NCBI RefSeq assembly: GCF_014269185.2
Contig: NZ_JABWRZ020000001.1
Location: 1,079,001 to 1,143,000, forward strand
Length of the DNA stretch: 64,000 nucleotides
DNA from: Pseudomonas oryzicola
Lineage (GTDB): Bacteria; Pseudomonadota; Gammaproteobacteria; Pseudomonadales; Pseudomonadaceae
Direction: 5' to 3'
Part shown: positions 18,115 to 28,651 of the stretch, in pieces
How positions within the stretch are numbered: position 1 is the first letter of the stretch
Layout of the letters: the number at the start of each line of letters is the position of its first letter
Program-made: the position numbers and the translations under genes
The notes under the pieces: model-generated
Database searches by the model: none
What the model was told of the DNA's origin: nothing
What the model saw: the letters and a program-made list of their open reading frames with translations, nothing else

Positions 18115-18762
18115 TCAGTTGCTAGCCACGGGGCGAGTTACCCACACCGGCGACAAGGCGTTGCCGGAACCCGTTACGTACAGCACTGCGGCTTCGCCGC
18201 GCTCCAGGGCGACGGGTTTGACGTCACCCACTTTCTTGTCTCCTTGGTACAGCGCCAGGTTGACCTTGACCGGGTTGATTTCACGTTCGCCACGGCCGTT
18301 GGCGGCCACCGGCTTGACCACTTCGGTCTTGCCGTCGGCAGTCTTCAGGGTCAGTTGCTGGTCGCTCAGGTTCTGCACGCGAACCAGGGCTTTCTGCTTG
18401 TTCTTGAACGGCGGCTCTTCGATCAGCTTCGGGCTGCCGTTGGCGCTGTTGACCAGGGTGTAGTACTTGTCCGAGGCCAGCTTGACCGGCACGCTCTTGC
18501 CGCCGACCTGGGCGGTGTAGTCACCGCCTGGCAGGAAGCTGAAGTCGCTGCTGGCCTGGGCGCCAACCTGCTTGATCTGGGTATTGCCGACCGAGGCAGC
18601 GGTCGGGGTGCTGGTCGCGTTGTACAGGCGCACGAAGGTCGAACCTTTGGGTGCGCTCGGGCCGTACAGCGCGGCGTCGGCGCCGGCGAAGGCCTGCATC
18701 GAGGCCAGGGAAAGGCCGGCCGCGAGGGTGAGGGCTTTGGCAATGGAAGTCTTGGTAGTCAT
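18115..18762 (-). CDS. algF: Alginate O-acetylation periplasmic protein AlgF
   Basis: The 215-residue periplasmic protein has a clear signal peptide cleaved after AFA, giving a mature start GADAALYGP. AlgF works with AlgI, AlgJ and AlgX to move acetyl groups onto alginate. The mature part is beta-rich, with several Gly- and Pro-flanked strands (GSTFVRLYNATSTPT, KALVRVQNLSDQQLTLK). It lies between algJ and algA, the canonical position. An AGAGGAA site precedes the ATG. Confidence 0.95.
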   Translation of the reverse strand: MTTKTSIAKALTLAAGLSLASMQAFAGADAALYGPSAPKGSTFVRLYNATSTPTAASVGNTQIKQVGAQASSDFSFLPGGDYTAQVGGKSVPVKLASDKYYTLVNSANGSPKLIEEPPFKNKQKALVRVQNLSDQQLTLKTADGKTEVVKPVAANGRGEREINPVKVNLALYQGDKKVGDVKPVALERGEAAVLYVTGSGNALSPVWVTRPVASN

Positions 18763-18779
18763 TGGCGTGTTCCTCTCTT

Positions 18780-19937
18780 TCAGTGGTTCGTCCGGGTGGA
18801 CGACAAGGCCAGGTTTTCTTCGGATTTACGGGAGTTCTTCAGCTGCGCGATCCACTGCGGGTCGAAGCTGCTGAGGTCGTTCTTCATTGGCAGATAACGT
18901 TCGGGGAATTCCCACACCACCACTTGCGGTGCGGCGTTCTTGAAGGCATCGCTTTGCAGGTACTTGAGCATCGGCAGCAGCGGGCCGTGGCCGTCTTCGG
19001 CGTAGTTGGCCACGTCGCTGCGCAGGGCCTGCTGCAGCGCACCGAGGAAGTTCCAGTGCGGGTTGGCGCTGTAGCTGGTGCCTACCAGGGCCACCGGAAT
19101 CTGCTTGTCGGCGAACAGCGCGTCACCGGCTTCACCCTCGGCCTCGACCGGGCGGGTGGTGCGCTTCTGCAGGTTGTCCGGGGCCGGCAGCAAATTGCTG
19201 AACAGCGGGTCCAGTGGCAGGAAGTTGGTCAGGTCGCCCTTGTACGGCGCGGTGCTGCCGGCTTCGGTGATGAACGTCTGTGGGTCACCATTGAGCAGGC
19301 TTTGCCGGCTGACGGCTTCGGCCAGTGCCTGCGCCGCCACTTCGGCGCCCATCGGCGTCCAGTGGGTGTCGGTGCGCAGGAACACCTGACCGCGGGCCTT
19401 GGCCTGCTCCAGCGGTGCCATCAGGTCCGGGGCGAACACGTTGGCCTGGCGTGCCTGGGCATGGAACTGGTTGTACAGGTCGTCATGCAGGCTGGTCGGC
19501 AGTTCCTTGCCCAGGTATTCGGCGTATACCCGTGCCTTGGCCGGCACGATCGCCAGCACCAGCTGGCTGCCGTGCTGCTGCAGGGTGTCGCGCACTCCGC
19601 GGATCAGCGCCAGGTTTTCTGCCATCAGCTGCTCGGCCCCGGCGGTGGGCTTGAATTCTTCGTCGCTGAACAGCCACTGGTCGCGGCCCAGTACCACGCC
19701 GGGGCGGCCTTCATTGAACAGCTTGAAATCCATCGCCGCCCACAGGTTGGTGCCCAACCGCTTGATCGGGAAGTGCTCGTCGTAGTGGGTCTCGGCGGCC
19801 TTGGCCAGTTTGCCGTTGAGCAGGGTCATCTGCTCGGTGCGCTGGAAGCTTTGCAGGCCACCGGTCGACCACACGCCCATGCCCACCAGCAGGCCGAGGA
19901 ACGACAGTGAATAGGTGATGCGTAAGGTGCGAGTCAT
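18780..19937 (-). CDS. algJ: Alginate O-acetyltransferase AlgJ
   Basis: The 385-residue SGNH-like acetyl-handling protein is anchored by an N-terminal uncleaved signal helix (ITYSLSFLGLLVGMGVW). The catalytic signature D-x-H is present in LRTDTHWTPMG (about residue 185), and the serine motif is VGTSYSANPHWNF (about 285). I use ATG 19937, with AGGTGG seven bases upstream, not the GTG three codons earlier. It starts 10 bases after algI ends. Together with AlgI and AlgX it O-acetylates mannuronate residues in the periplasm. Confidence 0.95.
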   Translation of the reverse strand: MTRTLRITYSLSFLGLLVGMGVWSTGGLQSFQRTEQMTLLNGKLAKAAETHYDEHFPIKRLGTNLWAAMDFKLFNEGRPGVVLGRDQWLFSDEEFKPTAGAEQLMAENLALIRGVRDTLQQHGSQLVLAIVPAKARVYAEYLGKELPTSLHDDLYNQFHAQARQANVFAPDLMAPLEQAKARGQVFLRTDTHWTPMGAEVAAQALAEAVSRQSLLNGDPQTFITEAGSTAPYKGDLTNFLPLDPLFSNLLPAPDNLQKRTTRPVEAEGEAGDALFADKQIPVALVGTSYSANPHWNFLGALQQALRSDVANYAEDGHGPLLPMLKYLQSDAFKNAAPQVVVWEFPERYLPMKNDLSSFDPQWIAQLKNSRKSEENLALSSTRTNH

Positions 19938-19947
19938 GTCATCCACC

Positions 19948-21405
19948 TCAGAACTGGAAGTACAGGAACGGCGAGTAGCTCTGCGCCGAAAGCTTGAGGA
20001 TCGAGGCCACGAACAGCAGCAGCACCAGGGCGCGGGTCATCACGCGGGTCCAGTCCAGGCCGATCGAACCGTCGGCGTTGACCGCCACCGGGGTGGCCTT
20101 GGGCGTCGGCCTGGCGTTGCGATAGAAGTCACGCAGGCCGAAGAACGCCAGGGTGATGTAGGCGACCACCAGGGTGGCGACCTGCAGGCCGGTGAGCTGG
20201 GCGCGGTTGAGTTCCGACAGCTGCCAGTCGCCGAAGCTGAACATGGCGCCGTACATGCGGCCGGCCACTTCGAGGTTTTCGGCGCGGAAGATCACCCAGC
20301 CGACCACCACCAGCAGGAAGGTGAAGGCCCACTTCACCGGGTTGAAGCGCTGCGGGTTGGTGTCGATGCCCAGTGCGCGCTCGATGGCCAGCCACATGCC
20401 ATGCCACGCGCCCCAGATGATGTAGGTGAAGTTGGCACCGTGCCACAGGCCGCCCAGCAGCATGGTCAGGAACAGGTTGCGGTAGGTGTTGAAGGTGCCT
20501 TTGCGGTTACCGCCCAGGGTGATGTACAGGTAATCGCGCAGCCAGGTCGACAGGCTGATGTGCCAGCGCCGCCAGAACTCGGTGATCGACTGGCTGATGT
20601 ACGGCTGCTTGAAGTTCTCCATGAAGCGGAAGCCCATCATCAGGCCCAGGCCGATGGCCATGTCGCTGTAGCCGCTGAAGTCGAAATACAGCTGTGCGGT
20701 ATAGGCCAGGGCGCCGAGCCAGGCATCGCCGGTAGTCGGGTTCTGCAGGGCGAAGCAGTGGTCGGCCACGACTGCCAGGGTGTCGGCGATGAACACTTTC
20801 TTGATGAAGCCCTGCATGAAGCGGGTGCAGCCTTCGGAGAACTTGTCCAGGGTGTGGGTGCGGTTGTTGAACTGGTCGACCAGGTCCTTGAAGCGCAGCA
20901 CGGGGCCGGCGATCAGGTGCGGGAAGATCGCCACGAACGCGGCAAAGTCGATCAGGTTGCGGGTAGCCGGGGTGTCGCCGCGGTACACGTCGATGATGTA
21001 GCTGATCGACTCGAAGATGTAGAACGAGATACCGATCGGCAGCAGCACGTGGGTGAGGATGAACGGCTCCAGGCCAAACGAGGTGATGATCGCGTTCAGG
21101 CTGCCGACGCCGAAGTTGGCGTACTTGAAGTAGCCGAGGATCGCCAGGTCGACACCCACGCCAAGCAGCAGCCAGCGCTGGGCAGGCTTGGTGCGGACCC
21201 CGGCGGCGCCGACTTTCAGGCCGATCCAGTAGTTCCACAGGGTGACCCCGGCGAACAGGGCCAGGAAGTCCACTCGCCACCAGGCGTAGAAGATGTAGCT
21301 GGCGACCAGCAGCAACAGGTTGCGATAGCGTTGCCCGCTCAAGTAGTACAGGCCGAGGAAGATCGGCAAGAACAGGAACAGGAACACGTTGGACGAGAAG
21401 ACCAT
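19948..21405 (-). CDS. algI: Alginate O-acetylation MBOAT protein AlgI
   Basis: The 485-residue integral membrane protein of the MBOAT family has about 11 helices. It carries the conserved MBOAT histidine in GGLWHGANFTYIIWGAWHG (about 315-333) and the AlgI N-terminus FSSNVFLFLFLPIFLGLYYL. It brings acetyl groups across the inner membrane for AlgJ and AlgX. It is separated from algL by about 180 bases that contain a REP pair, the longest gap in the operon. Confidence 0.96.
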   Translation of the reverse strand: MVFSSNVFLFLFLPIFLGLYYLSGQRYRNLLLLVASYIFYAWWRVDFLALFAGVTLWNYWIGLKVGAAGVRTKPAQRWLLLGVGVDLAILGYFKYANFGVGSLNAIITSFGLEPFILTHVLLPIGISFYIFESISYIIDVYRGDTPATRNLIDFAAFVAIFPHLIAGPVLRFKDLVDQFNNRTHTLDKFSEGCTRFMQGFIKKVFIADTLAVVADHCFALQNPTTGDAWLGALAYTAQLYFDFSGYSDMAIGLGLMMGFRFMENFKQPYISQSITEFWRRWHISLSTWLRDYLYITLGGNRKGTFNTYRNLFLTMLLGGLWHGANFTYIIWGAWHGMWLAIERALGIDTNPQRFNPVKWAFTFLLVVVGWVIFRAENLEVAGRMYGAMFSFGDWQLSELNRAQLTGLQVATLVVAYITLAFFGLRDFYRNARPTPKATPVAVNADGSIGLDWTRVMTRALVLLLFVASILKLSAQSYSPFLYFQF

Positions 21406-21487
21406 CCCGGTTCTCCTTTTTGTTCACAGCATCCGGGGCAAAGCGCCCCCCAAACCCCCCACATGTTCGTGGCGGGCTACCTAGATT

Positions 21488-21578
21488 CCTGTGGGAGCGG
21501 GTTTACCCGCGAAGAGGCCGGCACAGGCACCGCACATGGCAGGTCTGGCCTTTTCGCGGGTAAACCCGCTCCCACAGG
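21488..21578. repeat. Inverted REP pair inside the alginate operon
   Basis: One REP unit (21488-21527, CCTGTGGGAGCGGGTTTACC and the GCGAAGAGGCCGGCACAGG tail) faces a second inverted copy (21547-21578). They form a BIME-like structure in the algL-algI intergenic space. Both units match the 44604-44720 pair almost exactly. Confidence 0.9.
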
Positions 21579-21587
21579 GGTTTTGCG

Positions 21588-22691
21588 TTACTTTTTCGAT
21601 TCCGCGCTCGGGTCGTAGACCCGGGTCAGGTCGCCGCCCAGCCGGAAGCTGTTGAACGGCTGCATGCCGCGCTTGCGTTGCAGGGTGTCGCCGCTGCACG
21701 CGTACAGGCTGCAGTAGGGCTCCATCCACGAGTACTTGCTGTCGATCTTCAGGTCTTGCATGTCCTGCTTCTCGCCATTGCGCGCCTTGAACGCGCTCGG
21801 GTCCTTGACGCCGGCCAGCACCCGCTGCGCCAGGCGCTGCAGGGCGTTGTCGTTCTCGCCGCGCACATCCACGCCGTTGACCTGGGCAAAACTGGCGATC
21901 ATCGCCAGCGGCGGCAGGGCGTAGTTGTGGTAGGCCAGGGCGCGTTGCTTGCGCTTCAGCTCGTTGGGCAGGAAGCCCTGCGCATCGACCTGGTTGGCGC
22001 CAATCCGGTACTCCTTCACGGCCCAGTCGAACAGGTCACGACGGTCGGTGGCCACGGCGGTGGCCATCACCGCCCAGGCTGCCCAGTAGCTGTGGTTGTT
22101 GATCTTCTCCAGCGGCAGGTCGCTCCAGTCGCGCACGGTCTGTTCGGCGAGGCGGGCGAACCACTTCTCGATCAGCTCGGCCTCGGCCTGGTGCGCGGCC
22201 AGCGGCTGCGAGTTGGAGAACTTCAGGCGCAGCCACGAACCGCTCATGCTGCCCAGCGCCCATTTGCGCATCGACTTGCCGGTGTGGTTGTAGTCGGTGG
22301 ACATCAACGCATCGGCACGTGCCCAGCTGCCCAGCCAGGCCAGGGCGCATTCGAGCTGCGCCGGGCGGCCATCACGCATGTACTGGCCGATCATCTTGCT
22401 CACGCCTTTTTCAAGGGTGGTGATGTCTTCGGTGGACTTGCGGAAGGCCTTTTCCGAGTTGACGTTGAGGGTGGCCCGCGCCTTGTCCGAACCTTCGTAC
22501 TTGCTGCGGAACTGCAAGGCGCCGGTGTACGGCTTGGGCACAGCTTCGCAGCGGAAATTACCGTCGCTGGTCTTGAGCTTTTCGATCCCTTCGTAGTAGC
22601 CCTGCGGCGGCACCAGCGCGGCGTGCGCGGCACCACCGAACAACGCCAGGGCGAGCAGGGCAGGACGGGAAATTCGTTTGAACGCAATCAT
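21588..22691 (-). CDS. algL: Poly(beta-D-mannuronate) lyase AlgL
   Basis: The 367-residue periplasmic alginate lyase has a signal peptide ([24 protein letters not shown]) and the alpha/alpha-toroid fold. The active-site motif [11 protein letters not shown] (about 200) contains the conserved Asn-His pair. Typical end region: [15 protein letters not shown] then [10 protein letters not shown]. It degrades alginate that is misdirected into the periplasm. The real start is ATG 22691, preceded by GAGG and beginning just after the algX stop. Confidence 0.96.
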   Translation of the reverse strand: MIAFKRISRPALLALALFGGAAHAALVPPQGYYEGIEKLKTSDGNFRCEAVPKPYTGALQFRSKYEGSDKARATLNVNSEKAFRKSTEDITTLEKGVSKMIGQYMRDGRPAQLECALAWLGSWARADALMSTDYNHTGKSMRKWALGSMSGSWLRLKFSNSQPLAAHQAEAELIEKWFARLAEQTVRDWSDLPLEKINNHSYWAAWAVMATAVATDRRDLFDWAVKEYRIGANQVDAQGFLPNELKRKQRALAYHNYALPPLAMIASFAQVNGVDVRGENDNALQRLAQRVLAGVKDPSAFKARNGEKQDMQDLKIDSKYSWMEPYCSLYACSGDTLQRKRGMQPFNSFRLGGDLTRVYDPSAESKK

Positions 22692-22698
22692 GGTCGCC

Positions 22699-24141
22699 TC
22701 ACTGGCCGGCCTGCGCGGTCTGCGCGGGCACGGCGAAGTTGTTGCGTTTGCAGAGCTTGGCCTCGACCTTCTGGGTACCGCTTTCCGGGCCCTGTACCTC
22801 GAAGGCCAGCAGGCTCTGGCTGGCCCAGTCCTCGTCTTCGCGCATCTGGAAGACGAAACGGCCATCGGTATCGGCGGTTTCCGGTTTTTCCAGCTTGATG
22901 TCCTCGTGGCGGCCGTTGAGGTACCACAGGGTGGCCTGCAGGACTTTCACCGACGGATCTTCGAACTTCACATCCATCTGGATGTTGCGGTTGACCAGGT
23001 CCTTGATCACGCCGCCCTTGCCGTTCACCATCAGCTCGTTCTTGCCAGGCTTGAGAGTGGCGCTGGCACTCATCAGCGCCGGGCGGTCATCGCAGCCGTC
23101 ATCGAGCAGCCCGAGGATCTGCCGCCAGATGGTTTCCTGGTCCAGGCGGTACAGCGGGGAGAATTCCCAGATCAGGATCTTCGGCGGGTTCTTCTGGAAT
23201 TCCTCGCTGCCCAGGTACTGGATCATCGAACCTTCCAGGCCACCGCCGGGGAAGGCGACGTTGAGCACATCGGCACCGATGTACTGCTCGAGGAAGCCCG
23301 AGAAGTTGTAGTTCTTGCCACTGTGGCTGGTGCCGACAAGGGTGATCTGCGCGTTGCCGGTGTCACCGAACAGATCGTCGCCGCCGCCGCTCGAACCTTT
23401 CGGCTCGGTGGCGAACTGGTCCATGTACTGCACCGCGTAGCTGGTGCCACAGAGCTGGCCGGCAACGTTATGCAGGGTGCCGGTCTTGCCCATGCGGCCG
23501 GACTTCTTCGTCTCGAACTCCTTGCGCGGGATACCTTCGAAAGCCGGCATCTTGTGCACGGTTTCGGCCACGATCTTCGCTGCGCGCTCGGCGCCGTATG
23601 GCGTCCAGTGCTGGTCGCCACGGAAGTAGAAGTCCTTGCCCTGGTCGGCGGCGGCCAGCTGTTCGTTGGTCAGCGGCGACAGGTCGGGCACGTTGTAGCC
23701 CATGCTGGCGAAGCGCTTGAGCATGGCCTGGTAGTTGCCCAGGGCCTTCTGGTAGTCGAAGGCGGCTTTTTCCGCCGGGTTGAGCATGTTGCGGTTCACC
23801 AGGCCACGGGTCGGCTGGTACACCACCACCAGTTCCACGCCGCGCTTCTTGAACGCATCGTGCACCTGCTGCAGGCGCCTGTAGCCGGCCGGGGTGGTGG
23901 TGAACTCGGTGCGCAGGTCTTCGCGGGTACGGAACAGCCAGTCACCCTGGGCCTGCACCAGGGTGGTGAAGTTCTGCTGGTAACGGGTGGTGTAGCGGCT
24001 GGGGTCGTGCGCTTCCGGGCACAGCTGGCAGCAAGGCTCGGCGGTGAAGGTCGGGGCCTTCGCTTCGTCGGCGCTCACGCCCTGGCTGATGGCCAGGAGG
24101 GCAGTGGACAGGCCCAGCAGTTTCATCAGATGTGGAGTCAT
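22699..24141 (-). CDS. algX: Alginate acetyltransferase and scaffold AlgX
   Basis: The 480-residue periplasmic protein has a signal peptide (about 24 residues, [20 protein letters not shown]), an N-terminal SGNH-like domain and a C-terminal carbohydrate-binding module (about 345-470). The acetyltransferase residues are visible in [13 protein letters not shown] (D-x-H, about 174) and [12 protein letters not shown] (serine, about 268). It is the terminal acetyltransferase and a structural part of the secretion complex. AAGGAAG precedes the ATG. Confidence 0.96.
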   Translation of the reverse strand: MTPHLMKLLGLSTALLAISQGVSADEAKAPTFTAEPCCQLCPEAHDPSRYTTRYQQNFTTLVQAQGDWLFRTREDLRTEFTTTPAGYRRLQQVHDAFKKRGVELVVVYQPTRGLVNRNMLNPAEKAAFDYQKALGNYQAMLKRFASMGYNVPDLSPLTNEQLAAADQGKDFYFRGDQHWTPYGAERAAKIVAETVHKMPAFEGIPRKEFETKKSGRMGKTGTLHNVAGQLCGTSYAVQYMDQFATEPKGSSGGGDDLFGDTGNAQITLVGTSHSGKNYNFSGFLEQYIGADVLNVAFPGGGLEGSMIQYLGSEEFQKNPPKILIWEFSPLYRLDQETIWRQILGLLDDGCDDRPALMSASATLKPGKNELMVNGKGGVIKDLVNRNIQMDVKFEDPSVKVLQATLWYLNGRHEDIKLEKPETADTDGRFVFQMREDEDWASQSLLAFEVQGPESGTQKVEAKLCKRNNFAVPAQTAQAGQ

Positions 24142-24154
24142 GGTCTGGGCTTCC

Positions 24155-25714
24155 TTATTCGATCATTTCGGTCTGGCGTTCGACCGGGTCGATCAGCACA
24201 GCCTTTTTCTGGCGGACCAGCAGGTCGAGGATTTCGTCCTGGCGTTCACCGAGGATGCCGTTGAGGCTGATGCCGCTGGCCTTGCGCGGGGCGAGCATGG
24301 ACACCTTGTACAGCTCGACCGACAGCGGCGAGTCGATCGACAGCGGGCCGGAGCCGTTGGCGGCCAGTTCGCCACCGACCAGGATCAGCGACACCTTGGT
24401 GTCGAACGGGTCGAGGGCGATGTCACGGTCGGTGTCGGACAGGTCCTTGATGTGGCCGTACACACCCACCAGGCCGTTGGCCATGGCGACGTTCTCGTAC
24501 AGGCGGATGTTCACGCTGTTACGCACACGGATGCCGTGGCGGCGGTTGTTGATCAGCTTGTTGCCCCAGATCAGGTTGTCGCCGCTTTCGTACAAGGTGA
24601 TGCCGTCGGTGTGGTTGCGGTAGATCTCGTTGTAGGCGATCAGGTTGTTGACGCTGTTACGGTCGATCACCACGCCGGAGAGCTTGTTGTCGTAGCTCTT
24701 GTTGTTGATGATCCAGCTGTCGTTGACCTCACGCGAAATGATGATGCCGTGCTTCTTCTTGGTGCCGTACACCGTGTTGCCAGCGATGATCAGGCGGTGC
24801 GAGCGGTCGTGCGGGTCGATGCCGTAGACGATGTTGTCGCGATAGGTGCTGTCCTTGACCACGAAGTCTTGGGTCTCGTAGCAGTAGAAGCCGTACCACA
24901 TGTCGCTGAATTCCGAGCCGATGATCCAGCCGGTGGGTTCCGGGCGGCCCATGCGCTTGGCCATGTTCGGCGTGTACTGCGAGATGCTCACGCCGTACGA
25001 CTTGGACTTGGCATAGCCGAAGCTGGCCATCTTGCTGTTGACGATGTAGGTCTCGGTGCCGCCCCACGACAGCAGGAACGGGCGGAATTCCTTGGGCGAA
25101 CGGAAGGTCGCCGGGCCGTTGTCCTTTTCGCGCCAGCCGGTCACCTGGGTATCGGTGACGAACAGCTTGCCGTCGTTGACCAGGAACGAACCGCCCTCCT
25201 GGGACAGGCGCAGCTGCTTGACCTTGCCGTCGATCTCGAGGATGCCCTTCTGCCCGACCACGATCGGCAGGCGCGCCAGGTACACACCCGGCTCGACTTC
25301 GCTGAGGTACTGCTTGGGTACCTTCTTGCTCAGCTCGACCAGGTCGACATGCCCGTCATCGACGAAGATCGCCTGCGGAATGCCATGCTGGCGCTGGACC
25401 CACTCGGCCGCCTTGTTGTCGCCACCGACGAACTCCTTGAGGGTGTCCTCCTGGAACATGCGGCGCAGGCTGACCTTGCCCTTGTGACGGCGGTCGATCT
25501 TCTTCTGTACCGCTTCGGCGGTGTAGCCGGTCAGGTCGGGCAGCTTTGGCGGGTCCATGTGCAGTGGCTCGACCGGTGCACTGGAGACCGTGTAGGTCTT
25601 GGCCTGCTGCAAGCCTTTGGCGGTCGTCGTGGGCTCGGCGGCGGCTGCCAGGCCTGCGGCCAGCAGCAAGGCGCTGGCCAGCAGGCTGTGACGTAGGTGC
25701 GGGTGAAGGTTCAT
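24155..25714 (-). CDS. algG: Mannuronan C5-epimerase AlgG
   Basis: The 519-residue periplasmic epimerase turns D-mannuronate into L-guluronate in the polymer. It has a signal peptide (SLLASALLLAAGLAAAAEP), a right-handed beta-helix of parallel repeats (about 195-450), and the catalytic D-P-H-D motif in VYGIDPHDRSHRLI (about 295). It is adjacent to algX and algE in the standard order. Confidence 0.96.
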   Translation of the reverse strand: MNLHPHLRHSLLASALLLAAGLAAAAEPTTTAKGLQQAKTYTVSSAPVEPLHMDPPKLPDLTGYTAEAVQKKIDRRHKGKVSLRRMFQEDTLKEFVGGDNKAAEWVQRQHGIPQAIFVDDGHVDLVELSKKVPKQYLSEVEPGVYLARLPIVVGQKGILEIDGKVKQLRLSQEGGSFLVNDGKLFVTDTQVTGWREKDNGPATFRSPKEFRPFLLSWGGTETYIVNSKMASFGYAKSKSYGVSISQYTPNMAKRMGRPEPTGWIIGSEFSDMWYGFYCYETQDFVVKDSTYRDNIVYGIDPHDRSHRLIIAGNTVYGTKKKHGIIISREVNDSWIINNKSYDNKLSGVVIDRNSVNNLIAYNEIYRNHTDGITLYESGDNLIWGNKLINNRRHGIRVRNSVNIRLYENVAMANGLVGVYGHIKDLSDTDRDIALDPFDTKVSLILVGGELAANGSGPLSIDSPLSVELYKVSMLAPRKASGISLNGILGERQDEILDLLVRQKKAVLIDPVERQTEMIE

Positions 25715-25736
25715 AACGGTAAGTCCCCTACCGGCC

Positions 25737-27215
25737 TCAGAAGCGCCAGATCACGTCGACGAAGGCGCGGTGCATGTACGAGTCCGCTTCCTTGCCGTAG
25801 GCGTCGCCCGGCTTGAACACGCCGGCACGCAGGCGCACCAGGGCGGATGGCTCGTCGATGGCCTGGCTCATCGAAGCCGGCAGCAGGCCTTGCTTGAAGT
25901 ACTTGGTCACGACCACGTCCATTTCCTGGCCAAGGTCTTTTTCGCCATCGACCAGTGGGCGATTCACGCCGTTGTCGTTGACCACCGCGTTGATGCCGCT
26001 GGAGCCGATGTTCTGGTTGCCGTCGACACGCCAGAACTTGTGGTAGATGAAGCTGGCGTCATAGTCGTCGCGCAGCTGCCAGGAAGCGAACAGGGTTGCC
26101 GCCTGCAGGTTGCCCAGCTCGCCGCGGAAGGCTTCACCGAAGCGGTGCACGCGGGAACGGGTACCGGTGTAGTTGGAGCGGTTGCTCTCCAGGCCGGTCT
26201 GCTCGTAGTTGCTCGAACCGTCGTCGCCGCCACCGCCGCTGCCACGGGCGTAGGCCGCACCGACCTGCCATTGCGGGTCGAGGCGCACGCGGATGCCGAG
26301 GTCGGTGGCCCAGGCGTTGACGTCGCCGCTCTGCTTGCCGGTGGCTACGGTCTGGTCGCCCACTACCTGGCTGCTGAGGGTGTCGCGGTCACCGGTCAGC
26401 CAGGTGACACTGCCCCAGTAGTTGACGGTGTGGTCGTTGCGCCAGTTGTAGGCATCGCTGTTGGCTTCCAGGCCCAGCCAGGTCAGGTCGCCGGTGCGGG
26501 TCTTGTCCAGCGCATCGACGGTTTCGCCCGGGTTCTTCAGGCTGCCGCCGTCATGGGTGTGGTGGGCGCGCACGCCGACCCAGTGGCCAGGGGTCCACTG
26601 CGTGGCGACGTTGCCGTAGACGTGCGTGCGGTCCTTGTCTTCCGGAGCCAGCTCGGTGAGGTCGGTGCGGTATTCGCTGAAGCGCTGGGCCACGCCCAGG
26701 TCGGCCTTGAGCAGGGTGGTGTCGAAGGTCCAGTTCAGCGCCTCGATGTTGGTGTCACGCCACATGCCATCGTCGCTGCGCAGGCGCTGGCGACCGAAAC
26801 GCAGCTGCTCGCCGGGGTAGGCGGTGAGGCCGCTGTAGCCGACCCAGAATTCGCGCATGGCCAGGTAGCTCTTGTCCTGCTCACGGCCGTCGGCGGCGGT
26901 GTCGGTGGTGGTGCCGTCGTCGTTCTGGCGCAGGGTGTCGGTTTCGATGGTGTCGGTAGCGGTGACGGCCTGGCCCATGGCATAGGCACTCCAGTTGCCG
27001 CGCTCGCCATATACCCAAGGGCGCAGGTCGAGGCCCAGGCCGCTGACATCGCCGCCGGAGCGGGTACCGAGGTCACGGTCGTCTTCCGACTGGCCGGTGA
27101 TTTTCACATCCAGGCCGAAGTTCTTTTCAGCGGTCATTTCCGCCAGGGTCGGGCAGGACCACAGCAGGGCGAAGCTCAGGCCGATGCCAGCTTTCACGAA
27201 GGGATTGAGCGTCAT
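25737..27215 (-). CDS. algE: Alginate outer-membrane porin AlgE
   Basis: The 492-residue outer-membrane beta-barrel exports the polymer. It has a signal peptide (ends LAEMTAEKN), alternating hydrophobic and aromatic strands, an Arg-rich interior, and a C-terminal aromatic residue (DVIWRF). Its start overlaps the algK stop by four bases, so translation is coupled. The length agrees with the 18-strand AlgE family. Confidence 0.95.
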   Translation of the reverse strand: MTLNPFVKAGIGLSFALLWSCPTLAEMTAEKNFGLDVKITGQSEDDRDLGTRSGGDVSGLGLDLRPWVYGERGNWSAYAMGQAVTATDTIETDTLRQNDDGTTTDTAADGREQDKSYLAMREFWVGYSGLTAYPGEQLRFGRQRLRSDDGMWRDTNIEALNWTFDTTLLKADLGVAQRFSEYRTDLTELAPEDKDRTHVYGNVATQWTPGHWVGVRAHHTHDGGSLKNPGETVDALDKTRTGDLTWLGLEANSDAYNWRNDHTVNYWGSVTWLTGDRDTLSSQVVGDQTVATGKQSGDVNAWATDLGIRVRLDPQWQVGAAYARGSGGGGDDGSSNYEQTGLESNRSNYTGTRSRVHRFGEAFRGELGNLQAATLFASWQLRDDYDASFIYHKFWRVDGNQNIGSSGINAVVNDNGVNRPLVDGEKDLGQEMDVVVTKYFKQGLLPASMSQAIDEPSALVRLRAGVFKPGDAYGKEADSYMHRAFVDVIWRF

Positions 27216-28639
27216 AGCGAGTCCTCACCGGTTACTTCTTTTTCGTCGTCTTGCAGGGCTTCGATGGCCAGGGTGCTGTTGGCACCCTGGCTCATGCTGC
27301 CGCGTGCCTGCTTCTCTTGCGCCAGCAGGGTCTGCGCCTGGCTGCGCTGGTCAGGCGTGAGTTGCTGGTCGAGTTGCTGCAGCAGTTCAGTGGACTGCGG
27401 CGTCGGGTTGACCTGGGCCAGCTGGGCGAATACCCAGGCATTGCCCGGTTGCGGGCGAATGCCGTGGCCTTCGCTGAACAGCTGGGCCAGCGCATAGTCG
27501 GCGCTGTTCTGTCCGCCACGGGCGGCGGCCAGCAGGTGGTCGACGGCTTTCTGTGGCTCGACGTTGCCGAGGTAGCCACGGCGGTACAGCTGCCCCAGGT
27601 AGTAATGGGCGCTGACTTCGCCAGCGTCGGCGGCGGCTTGCAGGTGTTGCTCGGCTTTTTCCGCATCCGCAGGCAGGGTCTTGCCTTCGTAGTACAGGCG
27701 GCCGAGCAACAGTTCGGCGCGTGGCTGTTCGGCTTCGCGACCTTTGTCGATGTAGGCCATCAGCTGGTCGGTATCGCCCAGCTCGGGGAAGTCGTAGACC
27801 AACTGCGCCAGGCTGACCCAGGACGCCGGGTTGGCCGGGGCCACCTGCTCGAGCAGGTCCTTGGCGGTTTTTTCGTCGGTCTGGCCGAGGCTGCGGTCGG
27901 CCAGCACTCGGGCAACGCTGTCGACCCGGCTGGCCGGTACCGCGCCATAGGCATAGGCGGCCTTGAGCTGGTCGAGCAGGGCAGCCTGCTGGTCTGCCTG
28001 GCCACGCTTCTGGTACACGGTGGCCAGCTCGACGTAGCAGATATCGGTGGCAGCGAGCGCGGCCTTGCAGATTTTTTCCACGTCGCCCAGGTGCTGGTCA
28101 TAGGTGCCCTGGGTGCGGTACAGCAGGATCTGGGCCAGGCCCGCTTCGGGGTTGCCAGCGGCACGCCACTGGTCGATCTGTTGCTGCGCATTGACCTTGG
28201 GGAAGCTCTGTGGGTAGCTCAGGTAGAGCATCGCCAGCGGGATCAGGGTGTTGCCTTCGCCCTGTGCGGCGGCTTGCTTGAGCAGCTTCTCGGCTTCTTC
28301 GCGTTCGGCCTGGGTGCTGTCGGGCTTGGCCACCAGCAGGCGGCCAAGGCGCGCCTGGGCGCGCGGCGAAGTGGCAGCCGCGGCGCGGTAGGTGGCCTCG
28401 GCTTCCTTGATTTTCGCCGGGTCGCGGGTGGCGACCTTGATGTCGGCCAGGCCCACTTGCGCTTCGCTGTAGCCCAGGTCGGCCAGGGCCTTGTAGTTGC
28501 GCTCGGCCAGTGCCGTGTCACCGCGCTTCATGGCTTCGTTGGCCAGGCGCTGGTCGGGCAGGCCGGCACAGCCGGCCAGGGTGATGGCTGCAGCCAGGGC
28601 ACACAGGCCCAGGCTGGCGCTTTTCTTGTAGGGAATCAT
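27212..28639 (-). CDS. algK: Alginate secretion TPR lipoprotein AlgK
   Basis: The 475-residue lipoprotein has the lipobox LAGC (Cys about 24) after [17 protein letters not shown]. The rest is Sel1/TPR-like helical repeats, for instance [16 protein letters not shown] and [14 protein letters not shown] (about 345-415). AlgK localises and stabilises AlgE and binds the polymerase complex. It overlaps algE by four bases and follows alg44 by 12. Confidence 0.95.
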   Translation of the reverse strand: MIPYKKSASLGLCALAAAITLAGCAGLPDQRLANEAMKRGDTALAERNYKALADLGYSEAQVGLADIKVATRDPAKIKEAEATYRAAAATSPRAQARLGRLLVAKPDSTQAEREEAEKLLKQAAAQGEGNTLIPLAMLYLSYPQSFPKVNAQQQIDQWRAAGNPEAGLAQILLYRTQGTYDQHLGDVEKICKAALAATDICYVELATVYQKRGQADQQAALLDQLKAAYAYGAVPASRVDSVARVLADRSLGQTDEKTAKDLLEQVAPANPASWVSLAQLVYDFPELGDTDQLMAYIDKGREAEQPRAELLLGRLYYEGKTLPADAEKAEQHLQAAADAGEVSAHYYLGQLYRRGYLGNVEPQKAVDHLLAAARGGQNSADYALAQLFSEGHGIRPQPGNAWVFAQLAQVNPTPQSTELLQQLDQQLTPDQRSQAQTLLAQEKQARGSMSQGANSTLAIEALQDDEKEVTGEDSL

Positions 28640-28651
28640 GTGGCGATCCTC

